Of a DNA stretch of 9,243 nucleotides, positions 1 through 7,217 are shown piece after piece. Under the pieces are notes generated by a model. The model was not told where the DNA came from. It worked only from the letters and a program-made list of their open reading frames with translations, and did no database searches. The position numbers and the translations under genes are program-made. Within the stretch, counting starts at the first letter, position 1. Each line of letters starts with the position of its first letter. Where the stretch lies: assembly GCA_021799755.1 (NCBI GenBank), contig JAJYZU010000038.1, positions 1 through 9,243 of the forward strand, in the 5' to 3' direction. The DNA is from Thermoplasmata archaeon. Its GTDB lineage: Archaea > Thermoplasmatota > Thermoplasmata > Thermoplasmatales > Thermoplasmataceae.

Positions 1-795
1 GGATCAAAGCTTATGGCCAGTGCTTCACCAACAATAAAAAAGTTCACTCTTGAACTTGGTGGTAAATCTCCAAATATAGTGTTTGAAGATGCTGATCTGG
101 ATCATGCGGCAAAAGGCGTGTTGTTTGGAATTTATCTTAACTCTGGTCAGCTCTGTGAGTCCGGAAGCAGACTGATTCTTCAGTCATCGATCAGGGACAG
201 GTTCATGATCAAACTCAAGGAATTGATGCAGAGAATGCGTGCAGGTAATCCCACTGAAATGGAGACAGATATCAGTGCGATTACAAACGCTTCACAGCAG
301 GAGAAAATAATCAGAATGGTTGACATGGGCATTGGTCAGGGTGCGAAGGTGTTCTATCGAAACGAGATCTCTGGAAAGGTTCCAGAACATGGGATCTACT
401 ATCCCCCCACCTTACTTACTGGTATCGGTCACGATATGGAAATTGCCAACGAAGAGATATTTGGTCCTGTCCTTACTGTGATGGAATTCAGTACCGAATC
501 CGAGGCAATCGAGATCGCCAATAGAACCAATTATGGACTTGCAGCCGGTGTCTGGACAGATGATATTACCAAAGCCAGAAGAGTGGCATCTTCGATACTT
601 TCGGGTACTGTGTGGATAAATGAATATCACCTGCTCTCAGCAGCAGCACCGAGAGGAGGGTTCAAGAACAGCGGTATTGGAAGGGAGCTGGGACTTGAAG
701 GGGTTCTGGAAATGACTGAAACGAGGCACACATTCATAAGTCAGGGGAAAAACGATCTTGATGATGTGGCATACGGACTTCTGTTTCCTGACTGA
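1..795 (+). CDS. Aldehyde dehydrogenase, NAD(P)-dependent, 5'-truncated by window edge
   Basis: Oxidises an aldehyde to its carboxylic acid with NAD(P)+; the substrate cannot be told from this fragment. The frame is open to base 1 (GSKLM...), so the ATG at 13 is internal and the N-terminal cofactor-binding part lies outside the window. Visible family landmarks, numbered from that ATG: LELGGKSP at 13-20 with the general-base Glu14; NSGQLCESGSR at 43-53 with the catalytic Cys48; EEIFGPV at 147-153, whose Glu contacts the nicotinamide ribose; and the C-terminal block GTVWINEYHLLSAAAPRGG (198-216) followed by GFKNSGIGREL, which forms the end of the catalytic domain and the oligomerisation strand. 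About 264 of the usual 480-500 residues are present and all catalytic residues seen are intact. It ends in TGA, four bases before the convergent lipid kinase stop. Family assignment is firm; soluble cytoplasmic enzyme by family. Confidence 0.95.
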   Translation, partial: GSKLMASASPTIKKFTLELGGKSPNIVFEDADLDHAAKGVLFGIYLNSGQLCESGSRLILQSSIRDRFMIKLKELMQRMRAGNPTEMETDISAITNASQQEKIIRMVDMGIGQGAKVFYRNEISGKVPEHGIYYPPTLLTGIGHDMEIANEEIFGPVLTVMEFSTESEAIEIANRTNYGLAAGVWTDDITKARRVASSILSGTVWINEYHLLSAAAPRGGFKNSGIGRELGLEGVLEMTETRHTFISQGKNDLDDVAYGLLFPD

Positions 796-799
796 AGGA

Positions 800-1682
800 T
801 CACAGGTTCGTATAAAATGAAAGAGATTTGGGGATAACCTCGATACGAATCGGAGTGAATCCCACGACCTCTCCATCCATTTCAACTGGTGCCTTTTCTC
901 CAGTTATTGATATTCTCCTGCAGGAGAAATTTTCCACAACCTTTTTCCTGATATAGTTTCCAGACCTTAATGAACCAAGACTCATGAACAGGGAAATCTT
1001 TCCTATCTTCTTTATTAGATGAATATTCAGAAAACCATCGTCCATGATTGAATCAGGAGACGCATGCATACCCTTGCCGAAGTACTGTGCATTGGCAATC
1101 ACAATCTCCGATGTTGAGAATTTCCTTGTGACATCATCGCACGAAATTTCAACTTCATACGATTTCAACCCAAACAACTCTCGCATTATTGATCGCATGA
1201 AAACATTTCTGCCCTTTGGAGATTTATTTACCCTCTCCATGACAGATGCACCGAATCCTATTTCTGCAATGTTTACAAACAGTCTCTGCTTACCATCGAA
1301 TTGTGTAAGGGCAGAGTCGACGGTTATGATCTTACCTGCCCGAAATGCCCTGATCGAATCTTCTGGACTGAAAATCCCAAGCGATCTTGCAAAATCTGCA
1401 CCAGTGCCTGATGGTATCACAAGAATCGGTATTTTCTTAGCGGAGTGAATTAATTGAATTGTGTCATTAAGCGTACCATCGCCACCGGACACAAACAGTG
1501 CATCTGACATCTGGATATATTCAGCAGCCAGGGTCGATGCGTGACCCGCATACTCAGTCCTGACATGAACTATTTCAACATCTTTGAGCGAAGCTTTAAT
1601 CTCCTCACTGACTGGATTTCGCAGATCCTTCCCCGACTTTGGATTCTCTATTAGCGTAGCCTTCGTATACTTTCAACCCCAT
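800..1682 (-). CDS. Diacylglycerol/sphingosine kinase-family lipid kinase, with apparent N-terminal frameshift
   Basis: Predicted to phosphorylate a lipid alcohol with ATP (DAGK catalytic-domain family, as in YegS/DgkB/LCB5). Motifs seen: the nucleotide-binding GGDGT (coded just after the ATG at 1510), PSGTGADFARSLG, NIAEIGFGA, GKGMHASPD followed by DDGFLNIHLI, and the late EMDGE. The longest ATG-started frame begins at 1510 and gives 236 residues, but the frame stays open to 1672 and encodes a perfect family N terminus there (ATLIENPKSGKDL, then RTEYAGHAST). No ATG, GTG or TTG exists in that extension and TGA closes it at 1675-1673. An ATG at 1682 in the adjacent frame reads MGLKVYE and would join to ATLIENPKSG if one G near 1659-1662 were removed, giving 293 residues, the family's normal size. 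So this is either a sequencing error, a young pseudogene or a frameshifted gene. It lies about 50 bases after the ADPS-like gene on the same strand. In an archaeon the substrate may be an isoprenoid glycerol ether; that is inference. Confidence 0.85.
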
Positions 1683-1730
1683 TACTAGCCTAGTCTTACC
1701 ATGTTAGATCATCAACGGAATCATTTGATC

Positions 1731-1740
1731 ATTATATTTG
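1731..1740 (-). promoter_or_regulatory. Possible TATA box for the lipid kinase
   Basis: On the minus strand the bases read CAAATATAAT, overlapping the stop codon of the upstream FAD enzyme gene. A start of transcription about 26 bases on (near 1710) would leave a short leader before the ATG at 1682. The kinase could equally be read from the upstream gene's promoter. Weak evidence, single motif. Confidence 0.35.
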
Positions 1741-3252
1741 AAGGAATATTGGATCAGACGCTTTATCCTGTATGGATTTCAAACCATCTGACAGATATTT
1801 CCTGAATTCATTTCCTATTCCATGATGATGTGTTATACTTCCTCCGGAAGAAAGGAAGGTCTGAACCATGTGATCCCTGATGGTATCCAGATCTTCCACT
1901 GGATTTGAGCTCTTGAACATGAATGTGAAATAAATGCAGGCACCAGATTGATACTCATGAGATATGTGAGACATTATCAGTCCGTTGATTCCGATCTCTT
2001 TTGTGACCTGGGTAAATTCGTTCTTCACGTTCTGGTAAAGCGAGGGCAGATCATTCCATGACGCTGAAGTCTCAAGTGTATCAACGACAACTGATCTTTT
2101 CCATAGTATATTTCCAAGATATGGTCTCTGGTAACGGGTCTCGTTCCATCTGACCGCAGGAGACTTACCCATCTTAATCGATCCTGATATCTTTGGCACT
2201 GAGATCTTCTCTCTGCTCATGATTATGACCATCGACCCCTGGGATATCCCTCTTGACTTCATCATTCTCTGAAGGACCCTTTTGGAAAAACTGTCTCCAG
2301 CCTCGTTCAAGGCCAAATCGGTCTCAGTCTCGTCCATTAGCCTCATGACGTCCGGAAATCTTTCCAGTGTTTTCATAAAATCAATTCCTGATTTGAATGA
2401 TGGGAGCAGAAAAGACTGAAAATATCTCCTTTCGGGTTTCGGGAATGTCTTCATTTTTGCCCTCACCACTATTCCGTTCCTCCCTTCGCCTCCAGTGGCT
2501 ATATCCTTTCCAGACACTCCCGAAGAGATGCGAGTGTAATTATCCTCAATCACTGTTGAATCTGAACGATATAGATCTACACTTATCACAATATCTTCAA
2601 TGTCACCATATGCATTTGACTCCTGCCCGGAGGCTTTGGTCGAGATCCACCCGCCTATGGTGGAATGCTCCAAGGATTCAGGGAAGAAACCCATTGTCAG
2701 CCCCTTTGCATTGAGCAATTTTTCAGCCTCAGATCCGGTAAGACCGGCACCTGCAGTGCAGAAACCTTTTCCAATTTCCAGTTCGTTAAGGTTTGAAGTG
2801 TCGATGCAGACCACTCTCTCGTATTTTTTTGATCTTATTCCTCCTGTGACCGAGGATCCACCACCATACACGGTGATCTTAATATTCTCCTTTTTAAGAA
2901 CAGTTATAAGCCTCCTCAGCTCTTTATCCTTCGGAAAGACAACAGCATCCACAGGAGTCGGAAGCTGGTATACCATTGCCCTGGCGATTTCTGGTGACGA
3001 TTTTCCTATGGAATGCTGCAATCGCACCTGTGAATCAAAGCTTACTCTTTCCCTCTGTACAACAGTTTCAAGCAAAACCTTGAGTTCGTCGTCAACCTCG
3101 AATTCCGGTACAAGAACCATTCCGTCCCAAATCTGTTTGCTCAGATCAGTATTAAGGAGTTTTCCCAGATAACTAGAGAATTCTCCGCTGATCTGCAGTT
3201 CCTTTCCGGAAGCATACAGAACACTTAGTTTCTTATGTCTATCATCCGCCAT
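1732..3252 (-). CDS. FAD-linked oxidase/synthase, alkyl-DHAP synthase (ADPS)-like
   Basis: A 506-residue flavoprotein of the FAD_binding_4/vanillyl-alcohol-oxidase fold. The FAD-binding half shows VVFPKDK (104-110), the pyrophosphate loop GGGSSVTGG (130-138), DTSNLNELEI (151-160) and the long conserved stretch PESLEHSTIGGW to SGQESNAYGDIED (191-220). These spacings fit ADPS better than glycolate or D-lactate oxidases, as do WKRSVVVDTLETSASW (384-399), SHEYQSGACIYFTF (431-444) and the active-site triple histidine HHHGIG (475-480). In eukaryotes ADPS swaps the acyl chain of acyl-DHAP for a fatty alcohol to make an ether bond; an oxidase role on a hydroxy acid remains possible. Oddities: the usual GSEGTLGIIT block is GGEGRNGIVVR here (254-264), and the usual C-terminal NPGK tail is missing, the protein ending at DPIFLQI. 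ATG start supported by a TATA-like box 26 bases upstream. The lipid kinase follows on the same strand. No transmembrane helix is evident. Confidence 0.85.
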   Translation of the reverse strand: MADDRHKKLSVLYASGKELQISGEFSSYLGKLLNTDLSKQIWDGMVLVPEFEVDDELKVLLETVVQRERVSFDSQVRLQHSIGKSSPEIARAMVYQLPTPVDAVVFPKDKELRRLITVLKKENIKITVYGGGSSVTGGIRSKKYERVVCIDTSNLNELEIGKGFCTAGAGLTGSEAEKLLNAKGLTMGFFPESLEHSTIGGWISTKASGQESNAYGDIEDIVISVDLYRSDSTVIEDNYTRISSGVSGKDIATGGEGRNGIVVRAKMKTFPKPERRYFQSFLLPSFKSGIDFMKTLERFPDVMRLMDETETDLALNEAGDSFSKRVLQRMMKSRGISQGSMVIIMSREKISVPKISGSIKMGKSPAVRWNETRYQRPYLGNILWKRSVVVDTLETSASWNDLPSLYQNVKNEFTQVTKEIGINGLIMSHISHEYQSGACIYFTFMFKSSNPVEDLDTIRDHMVQTFLSSGGSITHHHGIGNEFRKYLSDGLKSIQDKASDPIFLQI

Positions 3253-3270
3253 GATCTCTCTACCCTGCGT

Positions 3271-3286
3271 ATTATTATATTAATGC
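3271..3286 (-). promoter_or_regulatory. TATA box for the ADPS-like gene (leaderless)
   Basis: The minus strand reads GCATTAATATAATAAT. Its TATA-like core is centred about 26 bases upstream of the ATG at 3252, which predicts a transcript starting at or within a base or two of the start codon. It lies in the 80-base gap after the MFS gene, so the two minus-strand genes probably have separate promoters. Confidence 0.55.
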
Positions 3287-3332
3287 AAGATAGACGCTGC
3301 AAACTTATTTAGTTGTCGCATCGGCACAGAAC

Positions 3333-4553
3333 TCAACTGTCCAATGCCTTTACGCTTTCTACTGTTGCCTCCGAAAAACGCTTCCTGAAAATGCCGCTAA
3401 TGGAAATATACATAAAAGATACGGCAACCGATCCTCCCGCTATGACGATCCAGTATGTTGCCGTCAAGTTTCTCAAAACATATAAAAGCCAAAGTCCAAG
3501 CACGGCACCGCTGAATGATCCAATGCTGGTAAATAAGTTATAAACCCCAATATATGACCCCCGCATATTGCCCGGCGCGATTACAGTGATAATGCTCTGC
3601 GTTGTGGGAGAAAGCATGTCCTCTCCAACAGTTGAAATGGTCATAAAGACAAGCAGAATCATCAACGTTGGGTAATTTATCAGGATAAGGAAGCCTGCAG
3701 CATAGAATAGGGTACCGATGCCTCTCCAGAGCATTGGATTACCATATCTGGTCATCATCCTCAGGATGGGAAACTGCAAAAGTACCACCAGAAAACCGTT
3801 CAGAGCCCAGACGTATCCTAGGTACATGAACGGAAGATTCTCAATGGCCACGGAGTAAACTGTCAGTGAACTCCCTCTCTGTCTCGTAAAAAATCCCAAA
3901 ATTATACCAATTATTATGAATACTACGAAGAATCTGTCTCCACTGTACGATTTCCTCAATTCGCCTTTCTTCATTATACTGGATTTCTGTGGGAAATACG
4001 TTTCCCTCATCAGCAAGTAGAGCATCACTATTTCCGCCACTGTGGCAAATGCAGAGATCAGAAATATATACTGCAAACCATAACCGGCAAGATACGCACC
4101 TAATAATGGACCTATGGCAATTCCCAGATTGGCCATTATTCTCATTATTGTATAACCGGAAAGCCTGTCTGAAACAGAGGTTATGTCCGCCACCGACGCT
4201 TGCACTGCAGGGTACTGAATGGAATTGATAACTATTGTTCCGTACCAGGATAAAACAAGCAGAACAAAGTAGAACGGAAAGGCGACTGTATAATATATGA
4301 GAATGTAAAACACCACGGCGGGTATCTGGGAATACACCAGGATGGATCTTCTGCCTATCTTGTCGGTGAATATACCGGCATAATACTGAACAACAGCCAT
4401 AATCACAGTGGCTGATCCAAGGAGAAGGCCGGTATCTATGAATGATATGTGATATGTGATTATGAAAATCAAAGGTAGAAAGACGAAGGTCGATCCTCTT
4501 CCGAATGACCTGATAAACCTTGTGATGCTTAAGATCCAGAGTCTCCTGTCCAA
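3333..4553 (-). CDS. MFS transporter, 12-helix, probable drug/solute efflux
   Basis: A 406-residue integral membrane protein of the major facilitator superfamily, driven by the proton gradient. Evidence: a run of about twelve hydrophobic helices; a basic N terminus (RLWILSITRFIRSFGRG) leading into helix 1; the MFS signature A loop between helices 2 and 3, GIFTDKIGRRS (60-70); a pseudo-repeat in the second half after the central loop MRETYFPQKSSIMKKGELRK; and a basic C-terminal tail. Residues such as YAGIFTDKIGRR and GPLLGAYLAG (MFS antiporter-like) point to efflux, but the substrate is unknown. The start is a TTG at 4553; no ATG or GTG occurs between it and the in-frame TGA upstream, and starting later would cut helix 1. 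An AGGGGA lies directly before the TTG, closer than a usual Shine-Dalgarno site. It is transcribed divergently from the ABC exporter, sharing the 138-base control region. Confidence 0.85.
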   Translation of the reverse strand: MDRRLWILSITRFIRSFGRGSTFVFLPLIFIITYHISFIDTGLLLGSATVIMAVVQYYAGIFTDKIGRRSILVYSQIPAVVFYILIYYTVAFPFYFVLLVLSWYGTIVINSIQYPAVQASVADITSVSDRLSGYTIMRIMANLGIAIGPLLGAYLAGYGLQYIFLISAFATVAEIVMLYLLMRETYFPQKSSIMKKGELRKSYSGDRFFVVFIIIGIILGFFTRQRGSSLTVYSVAIENLPFMYLGYVWALNGFLVVLLQFPILRMMTRYGNPMLWRGIGTLFYAAGFLILINYPTLMILLVFMTISTVGEDMLSPTTQSIITVIAPGNMRGSYIGVYNLFTSIGSFSGAVLGLWLLYVLRNLTATYWIVIAGGSVAVSFMYISISGIFRKRFSEATVESVKALDS

Positions 4554-4560
4554 TCCCCTG

Positions 4561-4568
4561 ATTTTATA
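4561..4568 (-). promoter_or_regulatory. TATAAAAT box close to the MFS start
   Basis: A perfect-looking archaeal TATA element on the minus strand, but only 8 bases before the TTG at 4553. Normal spacing would place the transcript start inside the reading frame, where no alternative start codon exists before helix 1. Either the box is not used or the gene start is unusual. A second candidate (AGTATATT, minus strand, about 4607-4614) would give a leader of roughly 30 bases. Confidence 0.3.
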
Positions 4569-4620
4569 CTCAAAATTATTTGTCTGCGTTTTCCACTTAT
4601 GCGATCAATATACTTAAGCG

Positions 4621-4664
4621 ATTTCTTTGGCAATTTACGAATTCCCCGTAAATCTGAAAGAAAT
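4621..4664. promoter_or_regulatory. Nested 44-base inverted repeat, candidate operator
   Basis: Outer arms ATTTCTTT (4621-4628) and AAAGAAAT (4657-4664) are perfect complements, and so are inner arms ATTTACG (4633-4639) and CGTAAAT (4647-4653) around AATTCCC. The unpaired bases between the arms are 4 on the left and 3 on the right, so 15 base pairs are symmetric about 4643. It sits directly upstream of, and partly overlapping, the TATA-like box of the ABC exporter, between two divergent transporter genes, which suits a regulator dimer or pair of dimers. TTTGGCAATT (4626-4635) lies within its left half. Confidence 0.6.
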
Positions 4665-4670
4665 AAATAA
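4661..4670 (+). promoter_or_regulatory. TATA box for the ABC exporter operon
   Basis: AAATAAATAA is centred about 26 bases upstream of the TTG at 4692, the spacing expected for a leaderless archaeal transcript. It overlaps the right outer arm of the 4621-4664 dyad, so a protein bound there would compete with TBP/TFB. Confidence 0.5.
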
Positions 4671-4691
4671 TGAATTCAGATAAGCGTAGGA

Positions 4692-5603
4692 TTGGAGAAG
4701 GTTATTGAGATAGGGAATCTCGTCAAAGAATACAGGGGTCTGAGGGCAGTGGACGGCATAGATTTGTACGTGAAAGAGGGTGAAATATACAGTCTGCTCG
4801 GTCCCAACGGTGCTGGCAAGACCACCACTGTGGAGATTCTGGAAGGAATAAGGAGGAAAACTTCCGGCGAGATCTCGGTACTCGGCCTCGATCCCATAAA
4901 GAATAAAAAGGATTTGAGCAGAAGGATTGGAATACTGCCGCAGGACTTCAATTTCATGGCGAATATAACCCCCATTGAAGCGTTGAAATTCTACAAAAGG
5001 TGTTTGGGAAGCAAGACCGATGTGATTCAACTGCTGAAGGAAGTTGATCTCTATGATAAGAGGGATACCCCGTTTGAGAATATGTCCGGTGGTCAAAAGC
5101 AGAAACTTGGACTCGCGATGGCGATGTCTAGCGAACCACAAATCCTTTTTCTCGATGAGCCTACGGCGGGCCTGGATCCTTTCTCCAGAAGAAATGTATG
5201 GTCTGTAATCCAGAGGATGAAGGAAACTGGAAGAACTGTTTTTTTAACAACACACTATCTCGATGAAGCCGAGAAACTTTCAGACAGAGTGGCCTTCATC
5301 AAGGATGGAAAAATTGTGTCTGAAGGATCACCTGATGAAATAGTCAGGCTCAACCACAGGGGCGACAGGGTCATCCTGAGATCTGAATCCGACATCATGT
5401 CTATATTGGAGATTCTGGGTTACGACGTGTCTTCAGAGAATGGTACGGTGCAGGTGGTAATAAAGGACAGTACTGAGTTTTTTGAGATCGTAGACCTGCT
5501 GAAGGAGAAAAAGATAGAACTTACCGACGTCACTATGAAAAGAGAGAGCCTTGAGGATGTCTTCATGAGACTCGTGGGAAAGGTTGATGATAATGAACCT
5601 TAA
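4692..5603 (+). CDS. ABC exporter ATPase subunit, DrrA/NatA/CcmA type
   Basis: The 303-residue nucleotide-binding subunit that hydrolyses ATP on the inner face of the membrane to power the permease coded next. All motifs are intact: Walker A GPNGAGKTT (37-45), Q-loop Gln84 (ILPQD), ABC signature MSGGQKQ (131-137), Walker B ILFLDEP (151-157) with catalytic Glu156, D-loop AGLD (159-162) and switch His188 (LTTHYLDEAE). The extra C-terminal domain ending LEDVFMRLVG (287-296) is typical of drug-exporting (DrrA, daunorubicin-like) and Na+-exporting (NatA) ATPases rather than importers. The first in-frame start is TTG at 4692, preceded by an in-frame TGA at 4671; TATA spacing agrees with it. It overlaps the permease gene by 11-20 bases, so the two are translationally coupled. 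Substrate cannot be deduced. Confidence 0.93.
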   Translation: MEKVIEIGNLVKEYRGLRAVDGIDLYVKEGEIYSLLGPNGAGKTTTVEILEGIRRKTSGEISVLGLDPIKNKKDLSRRIGILPQDFNFMANITPIEALKFYKRCLGSKTDVIQLLKEVDLYDKRDTPFENMSGGQKQKLGLAMAMSSEPQILFLDEPTAGLDPFSRRNVWSVIQRMKETGRTVFLTTHYLDEAEKLSDRVAFIKDGKIVSEGSPDEIVRLNHRGDRVILRSESDIMSILEILGYDVSSENGTVQVVIKDSTEFFEIVDLLKEKKIELTDVTMKRESLEDVFMRLVGKVDDNEP

Positions 5604-6684
5604 GAGAAGTTTGGCCTATCTCAGGCTTCATGTAACATCATTCATGCGTTCAAAATCAGGCATTTTCTTTGTTGTACTTCTGCCGGTTATATTCATGATC
5701 ATTTTTGGGTCTATTTTTGGTGGGACATCGACACAGAAAACAACGCTTGCGGTTCAGGATATGGATCAATCCACGGTTTCGGGCAATGTTCTTTCTGCGA
5801 TAAACAGTACTGGACTCTTTACCGTACAGATGGTCTCACCAGCCCAGAATCTTACAAATTATATGGTATATAACTCGGTTGATCAGGGGATAATAATTCC
5901 ATCGAATTTCACACAGGGGCTTGCGTCTGGCAAGTCTTATATTTCCTACTATTCTAACCCTTCCGATCCATATTCGCAATCCCTTTCACTTGTGATTCAG
6001 AATATTCTTTTCAAAATCGGTAGCAATGGTACAGGAACAATTTACCTTTCCAATATACCTGTTGCACAGAACATTCCCAAATCAGTTGATTATTATCTTC
6101 CAGGCTTGATTGGGTTCACAATGCTCAACGGAATATTTTCCATGATTTACATTGTTCCGAATTACACAGAGAAAAAGATATTCAGACAGCTCTCATTTAC
6201 CGGCTTAACAAAACTTGAGTGGCTCTTCGCAGTTGTGATTTTCTACCTCGGGATTACTCTGCTTTCTGATGCTGTTCTGATCATAGTTGGATCGGTTTTC
6301 TTCGGGATCAATTTTGCTGTTTCCGGACTTGGAGTTTCACTGATTGTACTATCCATATTCATAGGTCTCATCACGTTTGTGTCTATTGGACTGCTCGCAG
6401 GTCTGTTAACGAGAAAGGAGGAGACAGCAAGTCTCATCGGGAATGTGATATTTTTCCCCATGATGTTTCTATCAGGAGTTTTCTTCCCAATCAGCATAAT
6501 GCCCGGTTATCTCCAGACGATTTCGTCGGTTCTTCCTCTGACATACTTTATCAAGATACTGGATGACATCATGCTGTTCAACAATCTGACACTTGCTCTT
6601 CCACTCATTATATATATGGGAATCTTTGCGCTGGTCATTTTTGCGTTCGCTGTGTACGCTGCAGCAAACAAGAATGAAAGCTGA
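5593..6684 (+). CDS. ABC-2 type permease subunit (DrrB-like)
   Basis: Membrane subunit of the exporter coded by the preceding ATPase. The layout is the ABC-2/YhgE-like type: a basic N terminus, helix 1 (SGIFFVVLLPVIFMIIFGSIF), a large extracytoplasmic domain of about 120 residues rich in Ser, Thr, Asn and Tyr with several N-x-S/T sites, and then five helices from YYLPGLIGFTMLNGIF to the C terminus. The ABC-2 signature region FFPMMFLSGVFFPISIMPGY followed by ISSVLPLTYFIKILDD is clear. Three starts are possible in one frame: TTG 5584, ATG 5587 and ATG 5593. I chose 5593 because AAAGG at 5579-5583 then stands 9 bases away; the protein is 363 residues, or up to 366. The upstream ATPase stop lies at 5601-5603. 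It ends with TGA 74 bases before the convergent MarR gene's end. Exporter role is well supported; substrate unknown. Confidence 0.9.
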   Translation: MNLKRSLAYLRLHVTSFMRSKSGIFFVVLLPVIFMIIFGSIFGGTSTQKTTLAVQDMDQSTVSGNVLSAINSTGLFTVQMVSPAQNLTNYMVYNSVDQGIIIPSNFTQGLASGKSYISYYSNPSDPYSQSLSLVIQNILFKIGSNGTGTIYLSNIPVAQNIPKSVDYYLPGLIGFTMLNGIFSMIYIVPNYTEKKIFRQLSFTGLTKLEWLFAVVIFYLGITLLSDAVLIIVGSVFFGINFAVSGLGVSLIVLSIFIGLITFVSIGLLAGLLTRKEETASLIGNVIFFPMMFLSGVFFPISIMPGYLQTISSVLPLTYFIKILDDIMLFNNLTLALPLIIYMGIFALVIFAFAVYAAANKNES

Positions 6685-6758
6685 ACTACGGATAATGAGT
6701 CGGGAAAAGTCCACGATTACACGCGAACGACAGTACAATTTGTCATCGCATGCTGCCC

Positions 6759-7217
6759 CTACGTTTTGTCCCTTGAAACGCTTTCTACGCGTGATAGTGC
6801 ATCCCTGAATACCCCGTCCATTAGATTCAAGTCTGCATTTTTAAAGAGCTCGCGAGAAAAATTATTTATGAGCACTATCGAATCGGAATAGAGTTTCTCA
6901 CCTAATTTGCTGATCACAAGTTCAAATGCGCGCTCGTCATTGGTATCCTTTACCCTCTCAATTAAACCTCTCTCCACCATGGCATTAAGCACATTCGACA
7001 CCCTTGGCTTGCTAATAAAATCGTCTTCTGCAAGGTCGGTGAGCCTCCTGCATCCCATATTCCTGATACGATGCAATATTCCGAGTTCCACAACGCTTGT
7101 TCCACTGGATCTGAGCATCCTGTCCATATATCTTGTCAGAATTTTACCTGTCTTGATTATGTTTATAATTAAATGACCCTCAGGAGAAAGAGGATCGTTG
7201 TTTTCATCATCATTCAT
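6759..7217 (-). CDS. MarR-family transcriptional regulator
   Basis: A 152-residue winged-helix DNA-binding protein, the normal MarR size. N-terminal helices (to about residue 40) form part of the dimer interface; [13 protein letters not shown] starts the winged-helix domain; [32 protein letters not shown] (58-88) is the helix-turn-helix with its recognition helix around 69-83; [13 protein letters not shown] (91-103) matches the D-x-x-D-x-R wing signature; the C-terminal helices complete the dimer interface. MarR proteins usually repress a neighbouring efflux gene until a phenolic or drug ligand binds. This gene is the second cistron after the DHA2 pump: its ATG overlaps the pump's reading frame by 8 bases and is preceded by AGGAG seven bases upstream (minus strand, 7229-7225). 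It therefore probably senses a pump substrate and controls its own operon. The 8949-8965 palindrome is its best candidate site in this window (inference). Confidence 0.9.
   Translation of the reverse strand: MNDDENNDPLSPEGHLIINIIKTGKILTRYMDRMLRSSGTSVVELGILHRIRNMGCRRLTDLAEDDFISKPRVSNVLNAMVERGLIERVKDTNDERAFELVISKLGEKLYSDSIVLINNFSRELFKNADLNLMDGVFRDALSRVESVSRDKT

Noticed and set aside
1685..1702. Five-codon minus-strand frame MVRLG before the lipid kinase
   Set aside because: Too short to judge and expected by chance; the ATG at 1682 better explains the kinase start.
1732..1770. Frameshift as the cause of the missing NPGK tail in the ADPS-like protein
   Set aside because: The neighbouring frames after DPIFLQI do not encode an NPGK-like sequence, so a natural short C terminus is more likely.
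2600..3172. 190-codon plus-strand frame opposite the ADPS-like gene
   Set aside because: It is antisense to a gene with strong family motifs; its product is low-complexity Ser/Pro/Thr with no recognisable domain.
4670..4708. Short 12-codon frame starting ATG at 4670 (MNSDKRRIGEGY) overlapping the ABC ATPase start
   Set aside because: The predicted transcript starts near 4692, after this ATG, and the peptide shows no leader-like features.
4635..5141. 168-codon minus-strand frame over the ABC ATPase
   Set aside because: Antisense to a gene with all ABC motifs intact; no recognisable domain.
6685..6758. Possible terminator between the convergent ABC and MarR genes
   Set aside because: No clear T-rich run or stable hairpin seen in the 74 bases.
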